A model generated the notes under the pieces. That model saw nothing but the letters and a program-made list of their open reading frames with translations, was not told where the DNA came from and searched no databases. A stretch of 64,000 nt of DNA from Ectothiorhodospira magna (GTDB lineage: Bacteria; Pseudomonadota; Gammaproteobacteria; Ectothiorhodospirales; Ectothiorhodospiraceae), in contig NZ_FOFO01000011.1 of the NCBI RefSeq assembly GCF_900110965.1, positions 30,444-94,443 of the forward strand. Direction: 5' to 3'. This document shows positions 10,630-20,914 of the stretch, one piece after another. Made by a program: the position numbers and the translations under genes. The stretch's first letter is position 1. Each line of letters opens with the position of its first letter.

Positions 10630-11529
10630 TCACGATGCCATCAGATTCATGCTGCCCAGGGCAAAAGCCGTGATCATCATGCCACTCACATAGAGGGTCA
10701 CGCCGGTGGCGTTGTACCAGGGCGCCAGTTCCTTGGGCTGCTTGAGCAGGCGCAGCATCAACCCGCCCTGCACCGCCAGCAGCACGGTGATGGCCAGGGC
10801 ATGCCACAGGGCGCCCCAGGAGAACAGCAGCGCGATCACCACCACCTGGGGCAGCGCCATGACCCAGCAGGCCAGGCGGGCGGCCCGGTCCACACCCAGC
10901 TGTACCGGCAGGGAACCCAGACCCATGCGGGTATCCCCTTCCACGGACTTGAAATCGTTAAGGGTCATGATGCCGTGGGCGCCCACACTGTACAGCAGGG
11001 CCACCGCCACGATGCGCCAGTCGGGGAAACCGGCCGCCGCCGTGCCCACGGTCATCACCACGGCACCGGTGAACCAGGGCACCCCTTCATAACAAATGGC
11101 CACGGCGGAGTTGCCGTACCAGCCGTTGCGCTTGAGACGGGTGGGCGGCGCACTGTAGGCCCAGGCCAGGATCATGCCGAAGAGGGCGGCCAGAAAGCCC
11201 CAGAATCCCAGCAGGGTGGCCACCAGCAAGGACAGGATGGTCCAGATGATGGCGATGTAAAGCCCCCAGCGGCCAGGAATCCGCCCCGAGGGAATGGGCC
11301 GATTGGGTTCGTTGATCTTGTCCACATGGCGGTCAAACCAGTCATTGACCGCCTGACTGGTGCCGCAGATCAGCGGCCCCGCCAGAATCACGCCGACGAT
11401 GATCAGCCACCACCGCTCCTGCAGGGCGACACCGGAAGACACGACGCCACAGGCAAAGGCCCACATGGGCGGGAACCAGGTGACGGGCTTGAGCAGTTCA
11501 AGGACTGCGCGGGGTGCTGGAATCGACAT
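10630..11529 (-). CDS. bchG: Bacteriochlorophyll synthase (chlorophyll synthase BchG)
   Basis: Membrane prenyltransferase that esterifies bacteriochlorophyllide a with geranylgeranyl or phytyl diphosphate. The 299-residue protein has the UbiA-type first aspartate-rich motif QAVNDWFDRHVDKINEPNRP (NDxxDxxxD) and a second one around DFKSVEGDTRMG, with about eight to nine hydrophobic segments. The start MSIPAPRAVLELLKPVTWFP at 11529 matches BchG homologues. A TTG at 11565 would extend it by 12 residues, but that TTG is also the likely -35 box. With the -10 at 11544-11539, the mRNA leader would be only a few nucleotides, so it may be near-leaderless. Confidence 0.96.
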   Translation of the reverse strand: MSIPAPRAVLELLKPVTWFPPMWAFACGVVSSGVALQERWWLIIVGVILAGPLICGTSQAVNDWFDRHVDKINEPNRPIPSGRIPGRWGLYIAIIWTILSLLVATLLGFWGFLAALFGMILAWAYSAPPTRLKRNGWYGNSAVAICYEGVPWFTGAVVMTVGTAAAGFPDWRIVAVALLYSVGAHGIMTLNDFKSVEGDTRMGLGSLPVQLGVDRAARLACWVMALPQVVVIALLFSWGALWHALAITVLLAVQGGLMLRLLKQPKELAPWYNATGVTLYVSGMMITAFALGSMNLMAS

Positions 11530-11538
11530 GGCGGGTAA

Positions 11539-11565
11539 ATTATACGCGGCCAACAGGATCGTCAA
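11539..11565 (-). promoter_or_regulatory. Putative bchG promoter
   Basis: Read on the minus strand, TTGACG (11565-11560) is followed after 15 bp by a perfect TATAAT (11544-11539). The 15-bp spacer is shorter than optimal. A PpsR-like palindrome overlaps the -35 box, which would fit repression by PpsR. Confidence 0.5.
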
Positions 11566-11577
11566 GCTTCATTTACA
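11560..11577 (-). promoter_or_regulatory. PpsR/CrtJ-like operator overlapping the bchG -35 box
   Basis: The minus-strand sequence TGTAAATGAAGCTTGACG fits TGT-N12-ACA with one mismatch in the last base. The established PpsR consensus is TGTcN10gACA. The position over the -35 box supports function. Confidence 0.45.
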
Positions 11578-11595
11578 CCGCCCACGGGCGCCATA

Positions 11596-11613
11596 AGTAA
11601 TGAAGGATGGACA
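11596..11613 (-). promoter_or_regulatory. Second, weaker PpsR-like site upstream of bchG
   Basis: The minus-strand sequence TGTCCATCCTTCATTACT has the TGT and AC of the TGT-N12-ACA motif with one mismatch. Its start is 36 bp (about 3.5 helical turns) from the site nearer bchG. PpsR often binds paired sites. Confidence 0.3.
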
Positions 11614-11678
11614 TCGCCCCGGATCATTCCGTGGGCAGGGATCGAAGTTGAATATCCCCCCGCAAATCCCGTCGGGCG

Positions 11679-13103
11679 TCATGACTTGTCTTCGTTCTCC
11701 GGGGTCAGATCCCCCAGGCCGTAGCGCCTGAGCTTCACGTAGAAACTCTGTCGGCTCAGACCCAGCATCTCGGCGGCTGATGCCCGGTTGTCGTTGGTCA
11801 GTTCCAGGGCGGCCTCGATACACAGGCGTTCGATCATATCGGTACTTTCCCGCACCAGATCCTTGAGAGGTACCCGCCCCACCAGTTCCGTGAGTTGCTC
11901 GACGGAGCGGGGCGCATCCCGGGCGACCACCGCATCCCGGGAGATGCGCGGTCCCACACTACGGAGACTGAATCCCAGGCAGGGACTGTCGGTATCCAGC
12001 ACGGCCACGGCGGAAATCTCCACCTCGGTAACTGAGCCGTATTCACCCCGTAGCGCAGTGGTGAACAACCGCACGGCCCCATGCTCTTGCAGGGTACCGA
12101 TCAGTACACTCAGATCCACTCCGGGCCGACCCAGCCAGCGCCCCAGGGATTGCCCCCGCGCCTGATCCTCCGTCGGTATCTGGATCAATTCAAGAAAAGC
12201 CGGATTGGCAGCCAGGATGCGACCGCCGGGATCGGTGACCACGAATCCATCGGGCGCCCTTTCCACCAGGGTCATGACCTGGGAATGCATCCACGGCCCC
12301 ACCGTGGAGAGGGCATCCATCATCGGGCAACGCAACCGGACCAGGAAATGGGCGGCATTGCCCTGACGGAACAGGGAGGCGGCGACGATGAACTCCCGCT
12401 CACCGGACTGGGAACGAACACCCACCTCTGCCCCGTGACCAACCGCCCGCACCGTGGCCAGCATGTCCTGAACGGGCTGGGCATCCTCCAGGCCAAAACC
12501 ATCGGGAAACACCCTGCCAATCATTTTTCCCGCACTCTCCCCCAGCAACTCACCGGCGGCGGGGTTGACCTCCATCACCTTGCGGGTGGTGGCGTCCATG
12601 ATGATCACAGCCTCGGAGGCCACCTGAAACAACAGGCGATAACGGGTCTCGGCCTGGCGCAGACGGGCATATTCCCGCTCCATCATCTGCTGGGATTCCA
12701 CCAGACGCCGCTGAAGCGCGGCAATGGCGCGCAGATCCCGACCCAGGGCCACAACCCGTCCCCCATCCCCCACTCTGATGGCTGAATACATGACCGGCAC
12801 ATCCAGCCCCCGACTGGAGGGGTGATTGACCTGCCGCCAGCGCCTGTCACCGGCGGTATCGGCATCCCGTAACAGCGCCTCGATCTTGTTGCGACTGTCC
12901 GACGTGACCGTATCCACCCAGGGCTTGCCCAGCCAATGCCCATACCCCTCCATGGACAACTCATCGCTGCCAAAGGCGATGTCCTGGATGACACCGGCGT
13001 CATCCAGGATCAGGGAAACATCCGCCGCCGCCGCAATCAGTGATGCGATCTGGTCGGGTTCCAGTTCCCCGAGGGACTGCCTTGGGGCCTTGAACTGCTT
13101 CAC
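11679..13103 (-). CDS. ppsR: Photosynthesis gene repressor PpsR/CrtJ
   Basis: Redox-responsive repressor of bacteriochlorophyll, carotenoid and light-harvesting genes. The 474-residue form has an N-terminal region (SLGELEPDQIASLIAAAADVSLILD) and PAS domains at about residues 20-120, 150-265 and 285-395. A Fis-type helix-turn-helix follows at about 425-465 (DNRASAAEMLGLSRQSFYVKLRRYG). The cysteine in MIERLCIEAALEL is at the position reported as redox-active in CrtJ/PpsR. I prefer the GTG at 13103 because MKQFKAPRQSLGELEP matches homologues and GGAG precedes it; a TTG at 13121 adds six residues. It lies downstream of aerR with a 41-bp gap. Confidence 0.95.
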   Translation of the reverse strand: MKQFKAPRQSLGELEPDQIASLIAAAADVSLILDDAGVIQDIAFGSDELSMEGYGHWLGKPWVDTVTSDSRNKIEALLRDADTAGDRRWRQVNHPSSRGLDVPVMYSAIRVGDGGRVVALGRDLRAIAALQRRLVESQQMMEREYARLRQAETRYRLLFQVASEAVIIMDATTRKVMEVNPAAGELLGESAGKMIGRVFPDGFGLEDAQPVQDMLATVRAVGHGAEVGVRSQSGEREFIVAASLFRQGNAAHFLVRLRCPMMDALSTVGPWMHSQVMTLVERAPDGFVVTDPGGRILAANPAFLELIQIPTEDQARGQSLGRWLGRPGVDLSVLIGTLQEHGAVRLFTTALRGEYGSVTEVEISAVAVLDTDSPCLGFSLRSVGPRISRDAVVARDAPRSVEQLTELVGRVPLKDLVRESTDMIERLCIEAALELTNDNRASAAEMLGLSRQSFYVKLRRYGLGDLTPENEDKS

Positions 13104-13144
13104 ACGCTCCACACTTTCCAAGAATTAAAGGTATCAGGGCGGCA

Positions 13145-14152
13145 TCAGCATAACTGCCGATTCACTCGCCCCACCTGGCGGGCCAGCATCTCATCGGCCC
13201 GTTGCACCGCATCCTGCCCATTGATTGCCACCTGATCAGCGCCCACCACCGCACCCAGGGCCGGGTTGTTTGCAAACAAACGACCGCCGATGAGTATGCC
13301 CACGGAAGGGTTGCAGGAGGCGCGGCGCACTCCCCTGATGACACTGGCCGCCCGCTCCAGCAGGGGTTCGCAACTCAGGGACAGGGCCACCACATCGAAC
13401 CATTCCCGGCGCACCAGATCATTCAACTCGGTAACGCCGAGGGCCGGGTCACAGGTCACCTCCCAGCCGGCCCGCCGAAAGAACTCGGACACCATGAGCA
13501 ACCCGAAGGTGTGATGCTCCCCCGGCACCGGCGCCATCAGCACACGCTTCTGACCGGGTAATCCGTGGCCGGGTTCTGCCTCGAAGGCACTGCCCAGCTC
13601 GCGTAACAGATGCTGAAGCCGGCAAAGCCCCACGGTGACCTCGGTAAAATCCGCCTGATCGGTCTCCCAGAGTTCTCCCAGATACCTGGCCGTAGGGGCC
13701 AGCAACTGCACCAGAATGATCTCCAGGGAAACCCCGCGCCCGCGCAATGTGTCCAGGTAGGACGAAATGGCGTCGGTATCCTGGGCCATGACCAGATGGG
13801 AAAATGTCTCCACCGCCTGCGTGCCAATGGATGACACCTGGACATCCGGCGTCATCGGGATGTCGGGTGTCCGCGCCTTGGCACAATGGCCATCTTCCGG
13901 CCCACGGGCACGATGAACCAACATCAGGCGAGGAATAATCTCCCCCTCGATGACTCTGGAGAGTTCGGTTCTCAACCGCCGGGTATCCTGATCCAGCAGG
14001 TCTTGCGGGTGATCGTTATCGGCGTGGGCGGCCCGGCCAACCGGTGGGGTGCCCGGAGCGTCGCCACCACGCATCCGTGGGTCAGTTTCTGTCTCATGGC
14101 CACGGGACGGCACCCTGCCATCGAGACCGGCCGGTCGTCTCCCAGTCACCAT
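13145..14152 (-). CDS. aerR: PpsR antirepressor AerR/PpaA, B12-binding
   Basis: A cobalamin-binding protein of the PpaA/AerR family that interacts with PpsR/CrtJ and modulates its DNA binding. The 335-residue protein has a helical region (about 115-200, SHLVMAQDTDAISSYLDTLRGRG) and a C-terminal B12-binding Rossmann domain. That domain includes VPGEHHTFGLLMVSEFF, with the histidine pair seen in AerR, and the glycine-rich GILIGGRLFANNP. I chose the ATG at 14152 because GGGAG lies 6 nt upstream; the frame stays open to 14266, but that extension has no family features. It is transcribed divergently from bchF with a shared regulatory region holding a perfect PpsR palindrome. Confidence 0.92.
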   Translation of the reverse strand: MVTGRRPAGLDGRVPSRGHETETDPRMRGGDAPGTPPVGRAAHADNDHPQDLLDQDTRRLRTELSRVIEGEIIPRLMLVHRARGPEDGHCAKARTPDIPMTPDVQVSSIGTQAVETFSHLVMAQDTDAISSYLDTLRGRGVSLEIILVQLLAPTARYLGELWETDQADFTEVTVGLCRLQHLLRELGSAFEAEPGHGLPGQKRVLMAPVPGEHHTFGLLMVSEFFRRAGWEVTCDPALGVTELNDLVRREWFDVVALSLSCEPLLERAASVIRGVRRASCNPSVGILIGGRLFANNPALGAVVGADQVAINGQDAVQRADEMLARQVGRVNRQLC

Positions 14153-14333
14153 ACATTTCTCCCAAGGATGTCGGAAAGCCGCCGCGGGGGGCAGTGGGCA
14201 TGTTCGAGCCTGGCCATGCCGGCCCTGCCGGACCCCCGCACGGATACGGAAGTCTAGCAGGATCATGGAACTTTACCCAAAAAAACCAGGGGTAATCGAG
14301 CCAAAGCCCCGCCCCGGCGTATCGGCGGCATCC

Positions 14334-14351
14334 TGTCCACTTTGATTGACA
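14334..14351. promoter_or_regulatory. Perfect PpsR/CrtJ palindrome between aerR and bchF
   Basis: TGTCCACTTTGATTGACA matches the established PpsR consensus TGTcN10gACA at every conserved base. It is palindromic and can serve both divergent arms. It overlaps the bchF -35 hexamer, so binding should block RNA polymerase. Confidence 0.75.
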
Positions 14352-14374
14352 AACCCTGGACCCTTGTACACACT
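14346..14374 (+). promoter_or_regulatory. Putative bchF operon promoter
   Basis: A perfect -35 TTGACA (14346-14351) is followed after 17 bp by CACACT (14369-14374), which matches three of six bases of the -10 consensus. A strong -35 with a weak -10 is compatible with activator- and repressor-controlled expression. Confidence 0.5.
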
Positions 14375-14410
14375 CTCGCCACCACGTTGATCTGTCTGGA
14401 GAAAGGTCCG

Positions 14411-16170
<1,760 letters not shown>

Positions 16171-16174
16171 TGTC

Positions 16175-17773
16175 GTGCAACTGACGGTCTGGACCTATGA
16201 AGGCCCACCCCATGTGGGCGCCATGCGTGTGGCCACCGGGATGGAAGGGCTGCATTATGTGATTCATGCCCCCCAGGGGGACACCTACGCGGATCTGCTC
16301 TTCACCATGATCGAGCGCCGGGACAAGCGCCCGCCGGTCACCTACACCACCTTCAAAGGGCGGGATCTGGGCCAGGACACCGCTGAACTGTTCATGACGG
16401 CGGCCCGGGAAGCCTGCGAGCGCTTCAAGCCCCAGGCCATGCTGGTCAGTTCCTCCTGCACCGCAGAACTGATTCAGGATGATCCGGGCGGTCTGGCCAA
16501 AGGGCTGGGCCTGCCGGTTCCCGCCATCCCGCTGGAACTGTCGTCCTATCAGCGCAAGGAGAACTGGGGCGCCTCGGAAACCTTCTACCAACTGGTCCGG
16601 GGGCTGGCCGGCCCCCAGGCCCCGGCGCCGGGTACCGAGCGCCCGCCCCGCCCCGAAGGACAACGGCCACGGTGCAACATTCTCGGCCCCACGGCCCTGG
16701 GATTCCGGCATCGGGATGACATTCAGGAAATCACCCGATTGCTCAACCGCCTCGGTATTGATGTCCATGTGACCGCCCCCATGGGCGCCACCCCCGTGGA
16801 CATCACCCGGTTGGGCGAGGCGGATTTCAATGTGGTGCTGTATCCCGAAATCGCCGCCACCGCCGCCAAATGGCTGGAGCGGATGTTCAAGCAACCCTTC
16901 ACCAAGGTGGTGCCCATCGGGGTCGGCGCCACCCGGGAATTCATCGCCGAAGTGGCCGCCCTGGCCGGTGTGGACCCGGCGCCCGCCCTGGAGGACGGCG
17001 ACTCCCGCCTGCCCTGGTATTCCCGCTCGGTGGACTCCAATTATCTCACCGGCAAGCGGGTGTTCATCTTCGGTGATGCCACCCATGCCGTCGCCGCGGC
17101 CCGGGTGGCCACCGAGGAATTCGGCTTTACCGTGGTGGGGCTTGGCACCTACAGCCGGGAATTCGCCCGGGAGGTGCGGGAGGCCGCCAAACGGTACGGC
17201 ATCGAACCCCTGATCACCGACGATTATCTGGAAGTGGAAGCCCAGGTGGCGGAACTGCATCCGGAACTGGTGCTGGGCACCCAGATGGAGCGGCATATCG
17301 CCAAGCGTCTGGGGGTGGCCTGCGCCGTCATCTCCGCGCCGGTCCATGTGCAGGACTTCCCGGCCCGTTACGCCCCCCAGATGGGCTTTGGCGGCGCCAA
17401 CGTCCTGTTCGATACCTGGGTCCATCCCCTGATGATGGGCCTGGAGGAACACCTGCTGGGCATGTTCCGAGAAGACTTCGAGTTCCATGCCGAGGCGGGC
17501 CCTTCCCATCTGGGGGCCAGTGCACCGGCGGAAACCCGCCCGGTGGCGGCAACGGCCCCTGCCGCCGCCACGGCGGATACCCCAGAACCGGAAGCCACGG
17601 CGGCGGACGGCGAGCCGGTCTGGTCCCCGGAGGCGGAAAAGGAACTGCGCAAGATTCCATTTTTCGTCCGTGGCAAGGCACGACGCAACACCGAACGCTT
17701 TGCCAGGGAACGGGGTATCAGTCGCATCGAAATCGACACCCTGTACGACGCCAAGGCCCATTTTGGCCGGTGA
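16175..17773 (+). CDS. bchB: Dark-operative protochlorophyllide reductase subunit B
   Basis: Partner of BchN in the NB component. The GTG start at 16175 gives the family N-terminus [20 protein letters not shown], and Asp36 ([10 protein letters not shown]), the unusual aspartate ligand of the NB cluster, is in place. Other family segments include [12 protein letters not shown] and [26 protein letters not shown]. An Ala/Glu/Pro/Thr-rich linker (about 450-478) leads to a C-terminal PCP_red-type domain ([26 protein letters not shown]). The length of 532 is normal. A 131-bp gap follows, whereas in related clusters bchH and bchL come next. Confidence 0.97.
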   Translation: MQLTVWTYEGPPHVGAMRVATGMEGLHYVIHAPQGDTYADLLFTMIERRDKRPPVTYTTFKGRDLGQDTAELFMTAAREACERFKPQAMLVSSSCTAELIQDDPGGLAKGLGLPVPAIPLELSSYQRKENWGASETFYQLVRGLAGPQAPAPGTERPPRPEGQRPRCNILGPTALGFRHRDDIQEITRLLNRLGIDVHVTAPMGATPVDITRLGEADFNVVLYPEIAATAAKWLERMFKQPFTKVVPIGVGATREFIAEVAALAGVDPAPALEDGDSRLPWYSRSVDSNYLTGKRVFIFGDATHAVAAARVATEEFGFTVVGLGTYSREFAREVREAAKRYGIEPLITDDYLEVEAQVAELHPELVLGTQMERHIAKRLGVACAVISAPVHVQDFPARYAPQMGFGGANVLFDTWVHPLMMGLEEHLLGMFREDFEFHAEAGPSHLGASAPAETRPVAATAPAAATADTPEPEATAADGEPVWSPEAEKELRKIPFFVRGKARRNTERFARERGISRIEIDTLYDAKAHFGR

Positions 17774-17855
17774 CCCATGCCGGCCCGGGCGCCCGCTGCC
17801 ATGTCCCTGATCAGGATCGCCCCCCTGCGGGGATGAGGACTGCCCCGTGGCCGGC

Positions 17856-17861
17856 TATAAT
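17856..17861 (+). promoter_or_regulatory. Perfect -10 hexamer upstream of bchM
   Basis: TATAAT lies in the 131-bp bchB-bchM gap, 44 bp before the bchM start. No good -35 hexamer is visible 16-18 bp upstream, so this is at best a weak internal promoter. It could drive bchM-lhaA-puh separately from bchFNB. Confidence 0.35.
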
Positions 17862-17904
17862 CAGGGATCATCCTGCCCCATTTTGACTCACACGGATTTT
17901 CCTG

Positions 17905-18624
17905 ATGCCTTCTCCCTCTTATCAAAAGCGACGCGGCCAGTTGGAAACCTACTTCGACCGGACCGCTGTCGATGCCTGGAAAAAACTCACCTCCGATACA
18001 CCCCTGGGCCGCATCCGGGCCACGGTGCGGGCTGGCCGGGAACAGATGCGCAACACCCTGCTGGAATGGCTGCCCCAGGATCTTACGGGCAAGTGGGTGC
18101 TGGATGCAGGCTGCGGTACCGGCATGCTGTCGGTGGAGGCCGCCCGGCGCGGGGCCCATGTGATTGCCATTGACCTGTCCCAGAATCTGGTGGACATGGC
18201 CCGTGAACGGGCCGAATCCGAAGACCTGGGCACCGGTGAGATTACCTTCCATGTGGGCGACTACCTGGACCCCAAGCTGGGGGAATTTGACTATGTGGTG
18301 GCCATGGACTCCCTGATCCACTATCAGTCCCAGGACATCGTCCAGGCCCTCTCGGTGCTGGCGGCCCGCACCCATGCGGGGCTGCTGTTCACCTTTGCCC
18401 CCCGCACCCCGGCCCTGGCCATCATGCATACGGTGGGCAAGGTATTTCCCAAGAGCGACCGCTCTCCCGCCATCGAGCCGGTGGCCGAAAAGACACTGCT
18501 GCGACTGATTGCCGCCGAACCCGCCCTGGACGGCTGGAAACCCGTCCAAACCCACCGAATCTCCAAGGGATTTTATACTTCCCAGGCATTGGAGCTGAGC
18601 ACAGGCAGGAATAATGTGACGTGA
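17905..18624 (+). CDS. bchM: Magnesium protoporphyrin IX methyltransferase
   Basis: SAM-dependent enzyme that methylates the C13 propionate of Mg-protoporphyrin IX. The 239-residue protein has the BchM N-terminus (YQKRRGQLETYFDRTAVDAWKKL), SAM motif I WVLDAGCGTGMLSVEAARRG and the segment YVVAMDSLIHY. It starts at the ATG at 17905; the ribosome site is weak. Its stop overlaps the GTG start of lhaA. Its usual upstream neighbours bchH (chelatase) and bchL are not here. Confidence 0.96.
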   Translation: MPSPSYQKRRGQLETYFDRTAVDAWKKLTSDTPLGRIRATVRAGREQMRNTLLEWLPQDLTGKWVLDAGCGTGMLSVEAARRGAHVIAIDLSQNLVDMARERAESEDLGTGEITFHVGDYLDPKLGEFDYVVAMDSLIHYQSQDIVQALSVLAARTHAGLLFTFAPRTPALAIMHTVGKVFPKSDRSPAIEPVAEKTLLRLIAAEPALDGWKPVQTHRISKGFYTSQALELSTGRNNVT

Positions 18625-20057
18625 AGGCCGTCAGCCGACAGATCGCCAGGGCGCTGTCCCAGGTAGGGCCGCGCTTTTTACCCTTCGCCGATGCCGCCAC
18701 CCAGGATCTGCCCCTGGGCAGGCTGTTGCGCCTGTCCCTGTTCCAGTTCTCCGTGGGCATGGCCATCGTCCTGCTGACGGGCACCCTCAACCGGGTCATG
18801 ATCGTGGAACTGGGTCTGTCGGCGGCCCTGGTGGCCCTGATGGTGGCCCTGCCGGTCCTGTTCGCGCCCTTCCGTGTCCTCATCGGACACCGCTCCGACA
18901 CCCATCGTTCCGCCCTGGGCTGGCGACGGGTACCCTACATCTGGATCGGCACACTGATGCAGTTCGGTGGTCTGGCCTTCATGCCCTTTGCCCTGCTGCT
19001 CATGTCCAGCGGCGGCGAGATGGGGCCGGACTGGGCCGGACCCGCCGCCGCGGCCCTGGCCTTTTTCCTCACCGGCGCCGGCCTGCATACCACCCAGACC
19101 GCGGGACTGGCCCTGGCCACCGATCTGGTCCCGGAAGACAAGCGACCACGGGTGGTGGCCCTGCTCTATACCATGCTCCTGGTGGGTATGCTGATCAGCG
19201 CCCTGACCCTGGGGGCATTGCTGATTGATTTCAGCGAAATGAAACTGATCCAGGTCATACAAGGCGCGGCTGTTGTGACTTTCCTTGTAAATTGTCTGGC
19301 ATTATGGAAGCAAGAGGCCCGTAACCCTGCCCGCACCTCAAAACATGCGCCGCGACAGCCTTTCAAAGACGCCTGGCGCAATTACATGAACCAAAGCCAT
19401 GCAATGCGGTTTTTGGTGGTGGTGGGGCTGGGAACGGCCGGTTTCCAGATGCAGGACATATTATTGGAGCCTTATGGCGGAGAAATTCTGGGGTTGTCCG
19501 TCAGTGCCACAACGACACTGACGGCCTTGCTTGCGGGCGGTACTCTGGCTTCCCTGGCCCTGGCGGCCTGGTGGCTCAATCGCGGCGGGAACCCCTATCG
19601 GCTCTCGGCCCTGGGCGCACTGATCGGCATTGGTGCGTTCACGGCGGTGATCCTTGCAGCACCCATGGATTCGGCGTTGCTGTTCCGTATCGGTGCCACG
19701 TGCATCGGTTTCGGTACAGGCTTTTTCGCCGTGGGCACATTGATTGCGGCCATGAGCCGGGAGAATGGTGGACAAAGCGGTATCGCCCTCGGCGCCTGGG
19801 GTGCCGTACAGGCAACCGCCCTGGGCCTGGGAATCATCCTGGGGGGCGTAATCCGCGACGTCGTCAATGCCATCACCAGCCGGGAATTGCTGGGACCGGC
19901 CCTGACCGGGCCGGAATGGGGCTACACGGTGGTCTACCAGATTGAAATAGTGCTGTTGTTTGCCACACTCATCGCAATCGGGCCGCTCATGCGCAACAAG
20001 GGCGCCTCCCGAGAGCAATCTTCATCGAGGTTCGGCATGGCCGACTTCCCCGGCTAG
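18621..20057 (+). CDS. lhaA: LhaA/PucC-type light-harvesting assembly protein (BCD family transporter)
   Basis: A 478-residue protein of the bacteriochlorophyll-delivery branch of the major facilitator superfamily, needed for LH1 assembly. About twelve membrane helices are visible, with family segments LFAPFRVLIGHRSDTHRSALGWRRVPYI, TQTAGLALATDLVPEDKRPRVVALLY and MQDILLEPYGGEILGLSV. The GTG start at 18621 overlaps the bchM stop. From about 19240 the base composition becomes less GC-rich and codon choice changes (TTG, GTT, ATT, TGT), unlike the first 600 bp, which may mark old recombination within the gene. Confidence 0.95.
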   Translation: MKAVSRQIARALSQVGPRFLPFADAATQDLPLGRLLRLSLFQFSVGMAIVLLTGTLNRVMIVELGLSAALVALMVALPVLFAPFRVLIGHRSDTHRSALGWRRVPYIWIGTLMQFGGLAFMPFALLLMSSGGEMGPDWAGPAAAALAFFLTGAGLHTTQTAGLALATDLVPEDKRPRVVALLYTMLLVGMLISALTLGALLIDFSEMKLIQVIQGAAVVTFLVNCLALWKQEARNPARTSKHAPRQPFKDAWRNYMNQSHAMRFLVVVGLGTAGFQMQDILLEPYGGEILGLSVSATTTLTALLAGGTLASLALAAWWLNRGGNPYRLSALGALIGIGAFTAVILAAPMDSALLFRIGATCIGFGTGFFAVGTLIAAMSRENGGQSGIALGAWGAVQATALGLGIILGGVIRDVVNAITSRELLGPALTGPEWGYTVVYQIEIVLLFATLIAIGPLMRNKGASREQSSSRFGMADFPG

Positions 20058-20083
20058 GCCGCTCGAAACTTGGAGGAAATGCA

Positions 20084-20914
20084 ATGCCAACCGGTGCCAT
20101 TACTGAATATATGGATGTCGCGCAAGTCACGCTGTACGTCTTCTGGTTCTTCTTTGCGGGCCTAGTGTACTATCTCCATCGTGAAAACAAGCGTGAAGGC
20201 TACCCACTGGAGTCTGATCGTTCGCCCCACATCACGGTTCAGGGTTTCCCCCCCGCCCCCGGTCCCAAGCAGTTCTTGACCGCTGACGGTGGCGCCATCA
20301 TCATCGCCAACGGCAACCCGGATACCCGTGAAGTTCACGCCAAGCCCTGCAATCCGTTCCCCGGTTCGCCGCTGGAGCCCACCGGCAACCCCATGATTGA
20401 TGGTGTGGGTCCGGCCTCCTGGGCCCAGCGGGCTGATGAGCCTGATGTCACCATGGACGGCATTCCCCGTATCGTGCCCATGCGTATCACCAGCCACGGC
20501 TTTGGTGTGCCTTCCCGTGATCCCGATCCCCGCGGCATGCCCGTCTTCGCCGCTGACGGCAAGGTGGCCGGTACCGTGCGTGACATCTGGGTGGACCGTT
20601 CCGAGGCCATGCCCCGTTACCTGGAAGTGGAAGTCAGTTCCGACATCGCCAACCGCACCGTTCTGGTTCCCATGTTCCTGGCCAAAGTGGCCCGCGCTGC
20701 CAAGGCCAAGGCCGGTGCCGATCTGGGTGAGCGTATGATCGACGGTCGTCCCTTCGAGGTGCGCGTGGTGTCCGTGATGTCCCATCACTTCGCCGATGCC
20801 CCCCTGACCCGCAACGCCGAGTCTGTCACTCGCCTGGAAGAAGACCGCATCATGGCCTACTTTGGCGGTGGTCACTTCTACGCCTCCGAGGAACGCAGGG
20901 AAGCCTTCCTGTGA
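20084..20914 (+). CDS. puhA: Photosynthetic reaction centre H subunit
   Basis: The H subunit caps the L/M core on the cytoplasmic side and helps proton delivery to QB. The 276-residue protein has one N-terminal membrane helix (about residues 12-33, AQVTLYVFWFFFAGLVYYLH) followed by REN/KREGYPLESD and a soluble beta-rich domain. The latter has the PuhA segments FPPAPGPKQFLTADGG, RIVPMRITSHGFGVPSRDPDPRGMPV and VRDIWVDRSEAMPRYLEVEV. TGGAGG precedes the ATG. Heavy use of CGT, GGT and AAG codons fits high expression. Its stop overlaps puhB. Confidence 0.98.
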   Translation: MPTGAITEYMDVAQVTLYVFWFFFAGLVYYLHRENKREGYPLESDRSPHITVQGFPPAPGPKQFLTADGGAIIIANGNPDTREVHAKPCNPFPGSPLEPTGNPMIDGVGPASWAQRADEPDVTMDGIPRIVPMRITSHGFGVPSRDPDPRGMPVFAADGKVAGTVRDIWVDRSEAMPRYLEVEVSSDIANRTVLVPMFLAKVARAAKAKAGADLGERMIDGRPFEVRVVSVMSHHFADAPLTRNAESVTRLEEDRIMAYFGGGHFYASEERREAFL

